NCBI GenBank assembly: GCA_964059195.1
Contig: CAXKWD010000007.1
Coordinates: 62,310,705-62,374,704 of the forward strand
DNA: 64,000 nt
Source: Ectobius pallidus
Lineage: Eukaryota; Arthropoda; Insecta; Blattodea; Ectobiidae
Reading direction: 5' to 3'
Below the pieces are notes generated by a model. That model was not told where the DNA came from. It was given only the letters and a program-made list of their open reading frames with translations, and did not search any database. Each line of letters begins with the position of its first letter. The stretch's first letter is position 1. The position numbers and the translations under genes are program-made. This document shows, piece after piece, positions 11,001 through 21,893 of the stretch.

Positions 11001-11387
11001 ACTGTGTCCTCGCCAGTTCGTCGTCCTTTTGATCAGTCCGGTTTGCTCTCTATTTTCACATTTAATCATCTAAGTTTCGAGTGTGCTGGGGATTGGCCAA
11101 CAGCACTCTATCATGGTGGAGGGTCTGCCTCCTATCTGCTCCATGCAGCAGGTAGCTTAGATGTTCAGCTCTTCGATAGTTGAGCTTTTTACAGGGTTGG
11201 TTTATCAATCCAACACCTAACCCCCAACCTGGAGGACCAGGGTATCCTGCTTTGTCTGGATCATCACCTTTGACCTGTCCGGCAAGGGAGGCCCTACCAG
11301 TAGCTAAGCTACCGCCGGCATAGCACTCAGGATCATTTGACCACACAAGCCCACCACCATGACAAGGTGAGGATACCAATGGGGGGA
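8008..11387 (-). mobile_element. Near full-length RTE-type non-LTR retrotransposon (LINE)
   Basis: A 3380-bp insertion bounded by a perfect 10-bp TSD. Read on the minus strand it has a 5' leader (from 11387, including ggtagggcctccc), one long but frame-broken ORF with endonuclease then reverse transcriptase, and a 3' tail of TAAG repeats (acttactt… at 8008-8043 on +). A short element of about 3.3 kb with a single ORF and a simple-repeat tail is typical of the RTE clade; the clade call is from this architecture and the C-terminal motifs (YLGI, LIYGSESW, GRPRKTW). It landed inside a tRNA-containing repeat unit, so it is younger than that unit. Confidence 0.9.
8042..11069 (-). pseudogene. RTE-type endonuclease/reverse transcriptase ORF, frameshifted
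   Basis: Five adjacent open segments make up one ancestral polyprotein. 11069-10557 holds the N-terminal part of the APE-type endonuclease (ILGTWNVREL, LALTETKKKG, VVVVYAPND). In another frame, GDMNASIGNRAEEW and later YIIVKREMRKHIRDV…GSDHKLV give the catalytic Asp/Asn and SDH motifs (10630-10220). 10090-9905 is a linker. 9915-8785 carries the RT palm: ILIPVFKKGD, SGFRPGRSVQDHIF, LEKAFDRVP, TAGVRQGDILSPYLF and the catalytic ELLYADD. 8779-8042 carries the thumb and C-terminal region with FKYLGITI, LIYGSESWTI and RGRPRKTW. Frameshifts near 10640, 10200, 9910 and 8785 mean the copy cannot make a working protein. The enzyme family copies its own RNA at a nicked chromosomal target. Confidence 0.9.
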
Positions 11388-11426
11388 TGTTGGACATTAC
11401 ATGAGAATATTATAGGAGAAAAATTC

Positions 11427-11499
11427 CTCCGACACTGGGATTTGAACCCAGGACCTTTGGCTATTCGCGCCAATGCTCTACCAACTGAGCTAAGCCAGA
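11427..11499 (-). tRNA. tRNA-like sequence in inverted pair, minus copy
   Basis: 73-base cloverleaf like the array copies, with a change in the acceptor stem (tctggct). Anticodon position GAA. Probably a pseudogene. Confidence 0.6.
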
Positions 11500-11635
11500 G
11501 TTCAATTCACAGCGCCAGATGGAACCTCTCTCCTATGACTGATTGCCCTAATGGTCTACCTCACTGACAGACAAGTTATGTCATTAGGGCAATCAGTCAT
11601 AGGAGAGAGGTTCCATCTGGTGCTGTGAATTGAAC

Positions 11636-11708
11636 TCCGGCTTAGCTCACTTGGTAGAGCATTGGCGCGAATAGCCAAAGGTCCTGGGTTCAAATCCCAG
11701 TGTCAGAG
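11636..11708 (+). tRNA. tRNA-like sequence in inverted pair, plus copy
   Basis: 73-base cloverleaf with D-loop change (gctcacttggt) and acceptor change (tgtcaga). Anticodon position GAA and a T5 run after the 3' end. Confidence 0.6.
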
Positions 11709-11770
11709 GAATTTTTCTCCTATAATATTCTCATGTAATGTCCAACAGAGACAATAATCTGTGGTTCATG

Positions 11771-12379
11771 AATGCTTATATATTTATTTTCAAATACTAT
11801 ATGTCATTCAAAATTTTCGTTTTTATGGGATATGTTTTTAACTCAACTATTGTGTTGTATTGGTAGCAGCAGTACTGTTCCCAGCTCGCAGGATGACAGT
11901 TTGATGGGGTGGAATTACCTAACTTTCTCTTTTAAGTAATAAAGCATGTTTCATCCCTCAGTTAATCCGCAGCTTTTGATTTATGAAGATAACAATGTTG
12001 ATATACAGTGATGGCTAATATAAAATGAAAAGACTTGAACAGACAGGTGTTAAATGTTTTGTTATGCAGTGATCTTCACAGATCAGTATAGACTTCCAAA
12101 AACACTTGTAACTCAAGCGGAGTATGAAGTATTGGTTAATGGACTCCTAAAGGATATAAAAACAATAAAAACTGTGTTACTGATTAAAAAAATAGTTGCT
12201 TGCCGTCTTATTACTGTATTATGAGTGGTTCAATAATTCACTGTTACGTATTATTTTATGAATACAGTACATAGCTTTTAATTATGTTTTTATGACCCCA
12301 AATTTTGATAAACCCTTTCTTAAGGAGTCTTTAAATTATAAAATAACAGTCAGGACTTGTTATTTTAGGTATAACAAGC
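11771..12379. other. No gene recognised
   Basis: AT-rich sequence without a supported feature. Confidence 0.4.
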
Positions 12380-12655
12380 AGGTGCCCATCGCCTCGCAAC
12401 CCCCCTCTGGAAACTAAGTATTTCTTGGACGTGAAAGGGCCGAAAAATTTTGTCCAGAGGCTCTAATTTAGGCTTGGAGTTCTTTTACGTGCCGTAAATC
12501 TACGACACGGGACCCCCAGCGTAAAGTCCCTCCCGGAGGACTCCGTGCCCAGGATTTTTACGTCCTGAAAAATCCATCGACCGCGGCCGGGTTTGATCCC
12601 GCCCCCTGCGGATCTAGAGGCGGGCACGCTACCTCTAGACCACCGCAGCCGACGT
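12380..12655 (-). mobile_element. tRNA-derived SINE
   Basis: On the minus strand the GC-rich block starts with tgcggtggtctagaggtagc, a good Pol III A box, followed by gggatcaaacccg, a B box. A body with ggagggactttacgctgggg and cggcacgtaaaagaac follows. The block is far more GC-rich than its surroundings and is followed on the + side by a (TA)n run. No second copy of this SINE is in the window, so its 3' end is approximate. Confidence 0.65.
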
Positions 12656-12660
12656 ATAGG

Positions 12661-12684
12661 TATATATATATATATATATATATA
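12661..12684. repeat. (TA)n microsatellite
   Basis: Run of TA dinucleotides between the SINE and the mariner end. It probably served as the TA target of the mariner element. Confidence 0.9.
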
Positions 12685-12978
12685 CAGTGTGTCCCACGCA
12701 AGAGTTGGCCAATGACGCGGGTTCCTGCAGCGCGGCGGGCACAGCTCCAACTACCGAGCGATCGGGTGAAATATCTACGCTAATGAAGCCGTGATCGGTG
12801 TTATGATTCAGGTTCTCACATTTACAGTTAAAATTACAATGAAAATAAACACGTACCTCATCACAAGAGATGTTGGAAATGTTCTCCTCTCGCATCCACA
12901 CAACACTGACACCATTTTAGGAAATTTTCTTTCACGCGCATAAGTTCAGCTTCCGAGACAGAGTTCATTTCTCTTGTG

Positions 12979-13010
<32 letters not shown>

Positions 13011-13978
13011 TCGTTTATTTATCCTGGCAGAGCTAAGGCCGTTTGGCCTTCTCTCCGCTTTGCCAGTAAAAAAATTACAGTTAAAAATACAATTAAGTTA
13101 CTTAAAATTAAATAGAAGATAGTTGAACCTAAAACTAAATTAATTACAATTAAGGTACAAGTTAATCTTGAATAGAAAATTGAATACAAAATTAGATTGA
13201 TAATTTTTCTAAATTACACTCTAAGAAAAATTTTGTGCTTAAGACAGAAACAAAAATTTAAATAACATTATCCTGAATTAATTTACTGATTTTTCTATTG
13301 AATTGTCCCAACGTTTGACAGCCTCTGACATTATGTGGGATGGAATTCCAGATGCGGGTAACTGAGACGGTGAAAGAAGAAGAATACGATGATGATCGGT
13401 GTAAAGGGATAGAAAGTACATGACTATATTCTGAACGTGTATTTAGGTTGTGATGAGAGGACAGGTGTGAGAAGCGACATGATAGGTATGGTGGTGAAGA
13501 TGTGTGTAAAATTTTGAAAAGGACCTGAAGACAGTGAAATTTTCTGCGATCGTTCAATCGAAACCATGACAACTTTTCAAAGGATGGCGATACATGATCA
13601 AACAGGCCTACATTACAAATGAAACGCACGCATACATTATGAACACGTTGCAGCCTTTGGGCCAGGTTAGAATTCAAGTCAGTAAGAAGGACGTCACAGT
13701 AATCGTAGTGGGGCATGACGAGCGATTGTACTAGGGTCTTTTTTACTGCAGAGGGTAGGGGCATATCTAATCTTTTAATCATATGGATTATTGAATTAAC
13801 TTTTCTGCACGTTTCAACAATGTGATTTTCCCATGTTAAATTTTTATCTACAAGAACGCCAAGATTTTTAACGGACCTATGTGATATTGTCTTTAAGTTC
13901 TTCTAACAGTATGTGAATATTATTTATGGAGAAACTTGAAAAATAAAGTGTATAGGTCAACTTCCCGTACATTACAAA
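12685..13978 (-). mobile_element. Deleted mariner-type element (minus), interrupted by a LINE
   Basis: The end CAGTGTGTCCCACGCAAGAG at 12685 sits on a TA run. On the minus strand, 12980-12860 encodes the transposase C-terminus (…AELMRVKENFLKWCQCC… then GEHFQHLL and stop), a signature of insect mariner-like DDE transposases. The coding sequence resumes beyond the LINE at 13886 (LEELKDNI). The catalytic domain is missing. The same sequence lies in the opposite direction at 13979-14567. Confidence 0.75.
12981..13879 (-). mobile_element. 5'-truncated CR1/Jockey-like LINE inserted in the mariner copy
   Basis: Flanked by tgtgat at 12975-12980 and 13880-13885, a 6-bp TSD that sits exactly within the mariner coding sequence. 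The minus-strand open frame 13782-13258 encodes the region after the RT domain: LVMPHYDYCDVLL, LQRVHNVCVRFICNV, SPPYLSCRF, HNLNTRS and VTRIWNSIPHNVR. The element ends in an (ATT)n tail at 12981-13010 and a hairpin-like 3' UTR (aaggccaaacggccttag). These features are typical of CR1/L2/Jockey-type LINEs. Only the C-terminal ~175 codons remain. Confidence 0.88.
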
Positions 13979-14567
13979 GGAAACGGGTGAAATATCTACG
14001 CTAATAAAGCCCGCTGTTGGTGTAATGGTTCAGGTTCTCACAAAGAAAAACATATGTGATTTATTACATCATCTTGCAAGGACGCAAGACGTCGGTTTTT
14101 AGCAAAATTCCCAGGTGTACGTACTCCAAGCAGAGAAGCCGTGCGAAAACTTGTAAGCAAACTTCGGGAAACGGGTTCGATTCTCGATAGTAAACGAGGG
14201 ACCAAGCGGCGCGTACTTACTGAACAGAAATTAGATCAAACCCACACACATTAGAAGAACTTAAAGACAATATCAGAAGAGAAATTAATTCTATCTCGGA
14301 AGCCGAACTTATGCGCGTGAAAGAAAATTTCTTAAAAAGGTTCCAATGTTGTGTGGATGCAAGAGGAGGACATTTCCAACATCTCTTATGATGAGGTACG
14401 TGGTTATTTTCATTGTAATTCCAACTGTAAATGTGAGAACCTGAATCATAACACCGATCGCGGCTTCATTGGCGTAGATATTTCACCCGATCGCTCGGGA
14501 GTTGGAGCTGTGCCCGCCGCCCCGCAGGAACCCGCGTCATTGACCAACTCTTGCGTGGGACACACTG
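13979..14567 (+). mobile_element. Internally deleted mariner-type element (plus)
   Basis: It begins inside the inner TIR region (cgggtgaaatatctacgct) and ends with cacactg at 14561-14567 followed by TA repeats. 14080-14240 encodes a helix-turn-helix DNA-binding segment (FPGVRTPSREAVRKLVSKLR…RGTKRRVLTEQKLD). It is joined directly to the transposase C-terminus (LEELKDNIRREI…ARGGHFQHLL), so the catalytic DDE core is gone. The inverted match between 12685-12900 and 14350-14567 reflects two copies lying tail-out. Confidence 0.78.
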
Positions 14568-14569
14568 TA

Positions 14570-15445
14570 TATATATATACATATATATATGGGGTGGGTC
14601 TCTGTCACCATGGCATGGCGCGTCCTCAGGTTACGGATAGAGGATACGGCCTCCTAGCCCAGTAAAATGTCACACAAAAAAATGCGTGAACTTCTTAAAT
14701 GGAGAGGTGTATCGGACCGTTACTGGGACTACAAATCCAGATTTGCAACCCTCAGAAACCTGTGCTTGCTGAATGGCGGTCGAAAAACCGCGATTTTTTC
14801 TGCCTTCTTTCGGTTTTCTGACAACATCTCCCAAACTAAGCGTTTGTTGGAAAAATCTTCCATAACTTAGTGAATTAAATTTTGTTTTAACTGAAGTCAA
14901 AATCGTTTTTGTAGTTATATAGTTACCGAGATACTGCTTTTCAAAGATTGACCTTTTTTCCAAAAAGTGAAAATTTTAACTTTTCTTCTTGTTTCGAGTT
15001 GGACACCGGCAAAAGAACACGTCCTACAGAAAGTCAAGAGCATGAAAGTTCTAGGGAATTTAATAAGCTTTAATTTGAGCTAAGGATGATCCTTGTACCT
15101 TGGATAGTCTCGTCAGAAATGACAAAAACCGAAAAGATGAAAAATGGTCTTTTTAGTTGAATGTTGAGTAATATCGTTTCCTCCACCAACACCTTAATTA
15201 ATTTTTTTTTCATAACATGTTGGCGGAAAGCGTATAAGTAAGTTGAGAAAGTATATAGTGGTTTTTGTAGTCATTGAAGAACTTTTGAAAAGGGCCAGCT
15301 CAGACGAAAGGAACTGGTTAGGAGGGATAGACCATTAAAGGGACCTCACTCCAAGATTAGCAGGTGTTTATTTCTTTTGTTCCCACTTTGAACCCGAGAG
15401 AAGTCTTTCTTGCACGACAGTTCAGTTGAAACCGCCGTGAAAGTA
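14570..15445. other. No gene recognised
   Basis: Short frames at 14667-14963 overlap on both strands and lack motifs. The rest is featureless. Confidence 0.4.
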
Positions 15446-16205
15446 CATTCGGTCAAATAAAAAAACGTCGGGCGTTATTTATAAAGTATCACGAACGAGC
15501 ATATGCGCATGTGCAGGAAGACTTAAGGTTAGGTTCAAACATGCCTCTTGTCTATCCATGTATTTTCTTGATTATTTACTCAGTTTTGTTCCAAAACAAA
15601 CATGTATAGAAGGCTGTGGCTATATTCCTCAAATCCGCCATATTCTTGGTTGCAAATTTTTATGATATTAATAATTAATAGATTCGCGATGAATATGTTT
15701 ATTCAAGGAGCATTTTTTAAAGATTTTATTTTATAATACTGGTACTTGTAGTGCAAAATCAATAACTTACGCTCATCTTCTGCAACCAATCTAGCATCGA
15801 AATACGCGCCCGGCCAGATCCACGTTTCCTATGAAAACTTCCGGTCGCATTATAGTGAAGTTCTAACCTCTGAGCTGCTCTTTCATAAATATGGAACCTT
15901 CTCACTGCTTCTGAGGCCGACAAATGCAGGTCAATTACAGCCCTAACTACACTTTCTCTCACTTTAGCATTTGTATGTGGCGATGACACTAAGCAAAATG
16001 AATTATGACAATACATTAAGTTGAATATCGTGTGTTGCGCTTTCCGCGTTGTTCATATTTTCCCTCCTGTCGCATGGCCTCATATGTTCCGAGAATGACC
16101 TGTACCTAGGTATTTTGCATATTTTATAGGAAACTTGTGAACTAATGCGTTAAAACTTTAATTTTAACTGCATACGAGTCCCGACGTTTTTTATTTGACC
16201 GACTG
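15446..16205 (-). mobile_element. Tc1/mariner-type relic with perfect TA target sites
   Basis: TIRs CATTCGGTCAAATAAAAAA (15446) and the complement of CAGTCGGTCAAATAAAAAA (ending 16205) are flanked by TA at 15444-15445 and 16206-16207. The interior is 760 bp. On the minus strand 16016-15759 an open frame carries a helix-turn-helix stretch (…VVRAVIDLHLSASEAVRRF… GSFHRKRGSGRARIS) like the N-terminus of Tc1-type transposases. The DDE domain is absent, so this copy is non-autonomous. Confidence 0.8.
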
Positions 16206-16227
16206 TACACAGAAGTTTATTTTGTAA

Positions 16228-17753
16228 CTAGCGTGTGCCCGCGGCTTCGCCCGCGATAATTATTTCAAAAATTAAAAATTAAGAGCATAATAGTTAAATC
16301 ATTATTAACACCTAAATCACGTGAATTACATGCCACGATTAGATAGCGACCTCAGATTCGAGTTCCCTGGCCCAGAAAACCCCTGCATAGTGAGTTTCGT
16401 CCAAGTCGAACGATGTTTGACCATTTTAGGCCAATATTGAATACCCCTCTTCCATGTAGGTTGAAAATTTCATACGTCTGCGGGCCTTGATATTCTAAAC
16501 AAATGAATCGTCCAGGATGGACTTACAAAATCAAGCGATCGCCCGCGATAATTATTTCAAAAATTAAAAATAAAGAGCATCATAGTTAAATCATTATATT
16601 TATTAACACCTAAATCACGTGAATTGCATACCACGATTAGATAGCGTCGCCTGGTAAAAGCGACCTCAGATTCGAGGTCCTTGGTCCAGAAAACCCCTGT
16701 ATAGTGAGTTTCGTCCAAATCGAACAATGTTTGACCATATTTAGGCCTATATTGATTATCCCTCTACCGTGTAGGTTGAAAATGTCATATGTCTAAGGGA
16801 CTTGACATTCTAAACAAATGAATCGTCCAGGATGGACTTGCAAAATCAAGCGATCGCCCGCAATAATTATTTCAAAAATTAAAAATTAAGAGCATCATAG
16901 TTAAATCATTATATTTATTAACACCTGAATCACGTGAATTACATACCACGATTAGATAGCGTCGCCTGGTAAAAGCGACCTCAGATTCGAGGTCCTTGGC
17001 CCAGAAAACCCCTGTATAGTGAGTTTCGTCCAAATCGAACAACGTTTGACCATATTTAGGCCTATATTGATTATCCCTCTTATAATAATAATAATAATCC
17101 TCTTCGGTGTAGGTTGAAAATTTCATATGTGTGTGTGCCTTGACATTATAAACAAATGAATCGACCAGCGTGAGCTACAACATTCAAGCGATCGCGATGG
17201 TTTTATGTCCAAGGTATGATAAAAATAGCCAAAGCCTACTGTAATTGATTTGACATTGAAATTATTACTGAAAACTGATGCTTCGAAAACGCAAAAAAAT
17301 ACACGTTTTCTGCCCGTTTTTCACTCATAACTCACGAACGAAAGCAAAAATTAAAATTCCGGCTTCGAGGTACATTTTCCGACCCTTCAGTCCACCTATG
17401 TTTAAAATTTCAGATCTCTGGGTTGAGTAGATTTCGCTGGTCATGTGGACAGACAGACAGACAGATGGAAGGATGACAGACACTGCCTTTTATTAATATA
17501 GTATCATGTGCCCACGGTTTCGCACGCGATAATTATATAAAAAATTAAAAAATAAAAATTAAGAGCATAATAGTTAAATCATTAAATTTATTAACACCTA
17601 AATCACGTGAATTACATACCACGATTAGATAGCGTCGCCTGGTAAAAGCGACCTCAGATTCGAGTTCCTTGGCCCAGAAACCCCCTGTATAGTGAGTTTC
17701 GTCCAAATCGAACAACGTTTGACCACATTTAGGCCTATATTGATTATCCCTCT

Positions 17754-17819
<66 letters not shown>

Positions 17820-18471
17820 CCTCTTCGGTGTAGGTTGAAAATTTCATATGTGTGCGTGCCTTGACATTATAAACAAATTAATCGACCAGCGTGAGCTACA
17901 ACATTCAAGCAATCTCGATGGTTTTATGTCCAAGGTATGACAAAAATAGCCAAAGCCTACTGTAATTGATTTGACATTGAAATTATTACTGAAAACTGAT
18001 GCTTCGAAAACGCAAAAAAAAAAACACACGTTTTCTGCCCGTTTTTCACTCATAACTCACGAATGAAAGGAAAACTTAAAATTCCGGCTTCGAGGTGCAT
18101 TTTCCGACCCTTCAGTCCACCTATGTTTAAAATTTCAGATCTCTGCGTTGAGTAGATTTCGCTGGGCATCGCGGACAGACAGACGGAAGGAAGACAGACA
18201 CTGCCTTTTATTAATATACTATCATGTGCCCACGGTTTCGCACGCGATAATTATTTCAAAAATTTAAAAATAAAAATTAAGAGCATAATAGTTAAATCAT
18301 TATATTTATTAACACCTAAATCACGTGAATTACATACCACGATTAGATAGCGTCGCCTGGTAAAAGCTACCTCAGATTCGAGTTCCTTGGCCCAGAAAAC
18401 CCCTGTATAGTGAGTTTCGTCCAAATCGAACAACGTTTGACCACATTTAGGCCTATATTGATTATCCCTCT

Positions 18472-18519
<48 letters not shown>

Positions 18520-18925
18520 CCTCTTCGGTGTAGGTTGAAAATTTCATGTGTGCGTGCCTTGACATTATAAACAAATTAATCGACCAGCGTGAGCTACAAC
18601 ATTCAAGCAATCTCGATGGTTTTATGTCCAAGGTATGACAAAAATAGCCAAAGCCTACTGTAATTGATTTGACACTGAAATTATTACTGAAAACTGATGC
18701 TTCGAAAACGCAAAAAAATACACGTTTTCTGCCCGTTTTTCACTCATAACTCATGAATGAAAAGAAAACTTAAAATTCCGGCTTCGAGGTGCATTTTCCG
18801 ACCCTTCAGTCCACCTATGTTTAAAATTTCAGTTTTCTGCGTTCAGTAGATTTCGCTGGGCATCGCGGACAGACAGACAGACAGACAGAAGGAAGATAGA
18901 CGCTTCCTTTTATTAATATAGTTAG
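16228..18925. repeat. Tandem array of a ~720-bp interspersed repeat (family R1), three copies
   Basis: Each copy starts near gtgcccRcggYttcgcMcgcgataa and ends with a GACA-rich run and cttttattaatatag. Copies lie at 16228-17502, 17503-18220 and 18221-18925. The first is longer because its 5' part (about 310 bp, from cccgcgataattatt) is present three times, at ~16246, ~16548 and ~16857. Each copy carries an internal (TAA)n run of different length. No coding capacity: long Tyr runs in translated frames are only this microsatellite. The end signature recurs in many arthropod repeats, but I cannot name the class. Confidence 0.88.
17754..17818. repeat. (TAA)n microsatellite inside R1 copy 2
   Basis: About 21 TAA units, compared with roughly 5 at 17083-17097 in copy 1 and roughly 15 at 18474-18519 in copy 3. 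Confidence 0.9.
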
Positions 18926-19242
18926 ATAAGTGAGTGTTATGGTATTATTTTGATCCTCCCGCTTATATTATTTGTTATGGTGTTGCTATCTAGTTTGATA
19001 ATTATAATAACTAGATTAGATGCCATAACTTTAACGTTGTTATACAACAATTACATCTCTATATTTTCACAAAATATATTGAAATATTACTCAATGGATC
19101 TCAGAGGTCTAGTGTGCTGAAAGCTGAAGAAAGGGAATCCTTTCAGGTCTTACCGGCCAAGTTCTAAAATGCATTGCTAAAAACTGAAATGAATGAGCCA
19201 ACCTTGAAACTATTGACCCAATAGTTCAATCTCACTACTCTT
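18926..19242. other. No gene recognised
   Basis: Sequence between the R1 array and the transposase-like fragment. Nothing supported. Confidence 0.35.
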
Positions 19243-19530
19243 ATGAAGCAGTTTATCCAGGCAGAGCGATTGGGCGACTGGAAGCTTCACTTACAAACTG
19301 TGGGCCAAATGCTTCCATTCTTCCACTCAGCAGGCCATTTTTTCTACGCAAAAAATGCTCGGCTACACATGCAAGACATGGTATCTCTAAAAAAGGGGAT
19401 AACCCCTTTTGAGTTGTGTAAATTCACTCAAGGATACTGTACCATCCGTCTTACTGACAAATTTTGGAGTGGCCTCTGGTCAGACCTAACCATCGAACAA
19501 ACCATAATGAGGTCCGTGAAAAGCAATTAA
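19243..19530 (+). pseudogene. Fragment of a large transposase-like protein found with GCDTTS-type nucleases
   Basis: A 95-codon frame with coherent protein character: FIQAERLGDWKLHL, QMLPFFHSAGHFFYAKNARL, GYCTIRLTDKFWSGLWSDLT and IEQTIMRSVKS. From general knowledge, this pattern (…WxLHL…MLPxF…GHxxYA…FWxGxxSDxxIEQxxMRS) recurs in large uncharacterised invertebrate proteins of transposon origin; several of those genomes also carry proteins with the GCDTTS motif seen in elements 1 and 2. The frame stops right after MRSVKSN, and upstream coding is not apparent, so this is a fragment. The downstream repeat at 19725-19935 also occurs beside element 2. Confidence 0.55.
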
Positions 19531-19724
19531 AGGAGGGTTGATAGGTCTCTTCATGTAAATTAGTTGTAAATTGAAGAGAATATCTTTACCACATCGTTTC
19601 ATATCCCCTAAGGATTCACAACCCAAATAATATCTGATTAATCCACTCAAGTAACTTTCTTTGTCCGAAGCATGGGCAATACATCTTTCTCACTTCACAA
19701 ACTGATAATATAAAATAAGAGGCC

Positions 19725-19935
19725 GTATTGCGAAGAACACGTATTCAACTGTTTCAACCTGGTTCACCAGGCAAGACAGTGGTGACATATAACTACCCTT
19801 CAGAGAATTTTTTTAGACAAAAATTTTTCTAATGAAAGTTTTAGCTCTTAGTATATGCACCTCATCTATAAAATTTAAACAAAATCGTTTTAACCATTTT
19901 CGAGAAAACCGTGAAAAGCGAAGTTTCCTTGTTTT
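19725..19935 (+). repeat. Repeat shared with the right flank of element 2
   Basis: The stretch aggccgtattgcgaag … aactaccct … gttttagctcttagtat … aaaatttaaa is matched in reverse at 34240-34400 (right flank of element 2). It is a diverged interspersed repeat, possibly an end region of the same transposon group. No coding capacity. Confidence 0.6.
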
Positions 19936-20674
19936 ATCGCCGATAAAATTGTTTAAATTAAATTAAGTTAGGGTACTGAAGAAATTGCCAATAACATACT
20001 CGTACATCATACTACAAAGAGACATCGAAAAAATCCACAAGGCTACATCACGTAGAACTACAAGAGTACACCAAGAGAAGAAGGAAGAAAGAAAAATACG
20101 ACAAACACAAAACTTCTAACAGAAACTATAGTGAAAGGAATGTTGTGAGTACACAGTTGTTATAGATTTATGACATATTGTGCGTGACATAAATCTATAT
20201 GACATTTTAACTTCCCTTCTAGATCATAAGACAATTTATAATCAGTATTATTACATACACAAGACGGAACTCAATTAAGTTGAAAACAATAATGACTGGC
20301 ACAACTGGTTATAGATTTTAATAAACATAGGCCTACAGATTTTTTAATATCTTATGTAGTTTTTAGAATGTTGTATATTTGTTAGGTACCGGTACCAATT
20401 TTGAATAATCTTACAACATAAAATATAGCTGTACACGATTTATTAAAGCAAAGCTTGCAAGTGAAGATTAAATATTGTTATCTACTGTAAAACTGAATGT
20501 GAATGTTATTGGCAAAATCTCCGAGATATCCTATATACGTAATTAATAAGGATATAAGGTGGAAATTAAATATCTATTATATAATATTCCTTCATTGGTA
20601 AAAATGAAATTTATTAACATACAGACATCTTTCTGAAAATATATTTGGATTCAGGGGACCACAAGACTTGTATT
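19936..20674. other. No gene recognised
   Basis: AT-rich, no supported feature. Confidence 0.4.
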
Positions 20675-20950
20675 GGGGGTAGGCCGTACATAGTGGTTGA
20701 GGCGCTGTGCAACATCGGAAGGTCATGGTTTCGATTCTCGATGAGGTTGCATATTTTCAATTGGCCTAATCCTTTTGGTGGCACTATGGCCCTGGGGTCG
20801 ACTCGGCCCCTAACAGAAATGAGTACCAGGAGCAATCCTGGGGTAAAGGCGGCCGTTGCGTAAGGCTGAAAACCTCACCACCTTAATGTGCTGAATATAT
20901 AAAATCTGGGAACCTCAGCCTCCTGGAACCCTCCGTGGCCTGCATTTACA
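20675..20950 (+). mobile_element. tRNA-derived SINE (family S2), copy 1
   Basis: The Pol III A box tagtggttgaggcgctgtgc and B box ggtttcgattctc are followed by a body shared closely with 55942-56235 (ggtggcactatggccctggg, cctcctggaaccct). Both copies are in the same orientation and diverged by scattered point changes, so this is an established dispersed family. Confidence 0.85.
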
Positions 20951-21893
20951 AGACTCGTATTTATGTTAGAAACTCAACTTCGAATTTCAGGGTCGAACAT
21001 AATACATCCTGTACTTACAGTGTCTATGGTACGGGCAAGTGAAGTAAAAAATTCAGATCTCTGCGTGCCGTAATGTTGTAATCAATCGAATTAACAAAAT
21101 CCAACCAATCGACAATTATTCCATTCCATGTTATGTTGAAAAAATATATATATTTCAGCGATGCTCTTTCTTTCCCCGGTTGCTATGGCAGCAGAGCAAG
21201 GTCACCTGCAATCAGTTTTACAATTGAAATGTCATACCGAAAACTGATGCTACGACAGCGCTAAACCAACATTTCTGCCAGTTTTTCACTCATAACTCCC
21301 TTGCCATCTTATTTTAAGGCGCTGATGCAGCGCTTTATCATTGCTGCAGCAGTGGTAAAGCGAAATCAAATCTCGCTTTACGGGTTTTGCTGCATGCAAT
21401 GGCGCCAAATTATATGGGCCCGTGGGGCTCAAGCCCATCCAATAATTTAATTTGCTGTGTGTCATTACAATAACTATTTATTTTCAATGCTAAAAATCGG
21501 TTTCATTGTTGAATCGCTCTAAAGCTAAAATCAGGCTATTGTTAGCAAGGGCGCCCATTCTCGAGGGCAGGGGGGCGCCCCCCTAGCTCTCAGAGAAAGG
21601 AAAAAAATGTATATTAATAATTATAGTCAGGTGTTTTTCTTTTAATACAATTATTTCAAAGTCAGTAGAGACATAAGTTTGCAGAAGTTTTACCATATCG
21701 ACAACATGGAAGGAGAATCCACAGTGGATTAGAAAATGGGGTCCAGAGGGTTCGGACCCCCAAAAATCAAAACCTAAAATTCTATTTTTGCATTTTTTAA
21801 CATTTTAATAAATTAAACAATTTTAGTGGGTTTGTCAAATATGATATAGCAGTTGTTTTGTTTTCATAACATAATGAGTAGGTCCGTTATTAC
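20951..21893. other. Degenerate repeat DNA including an R1 fragment
   Basis: About 21190-21300 (gaaactgatgctacgac … ctgccagtttttcactcataactc) matches the 3' half of R1. The remainder, including a GC-richer block near 21310-21420, shows nothing identifiable. Confidence 0.5.

Larger units (their letters stand above)
11398..11770. repeat. Two tRNA-containing units in head-to-head inverted arrangement
   Basis: From 11398 the minus-oriented unit (the one interrupted by the LINE, or an adjacent copy) runs to ~11583. There gttatgtcat joins tagggcaatcagtcat and the same unit begins again on the plus strand, ending near 11770 with ggttcatgaatgcttatata. The result is an approximately 350-bp palindrome-like pair. 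Confidence 0.85.

Noticed and set aside
14667..14963. Opposed open frames on both strands
   Set aside because: Mutually overlapping, short, no motif and no repeat copy to support either.
17545..18631. Minus-strand frames with long Tyr runs (17847-17545, 18631-18251)
   Set aside because: The Tyr runs are translations of the (TAA)n microsatellite, and the frames repeat with each R1 copy; not a protein family.
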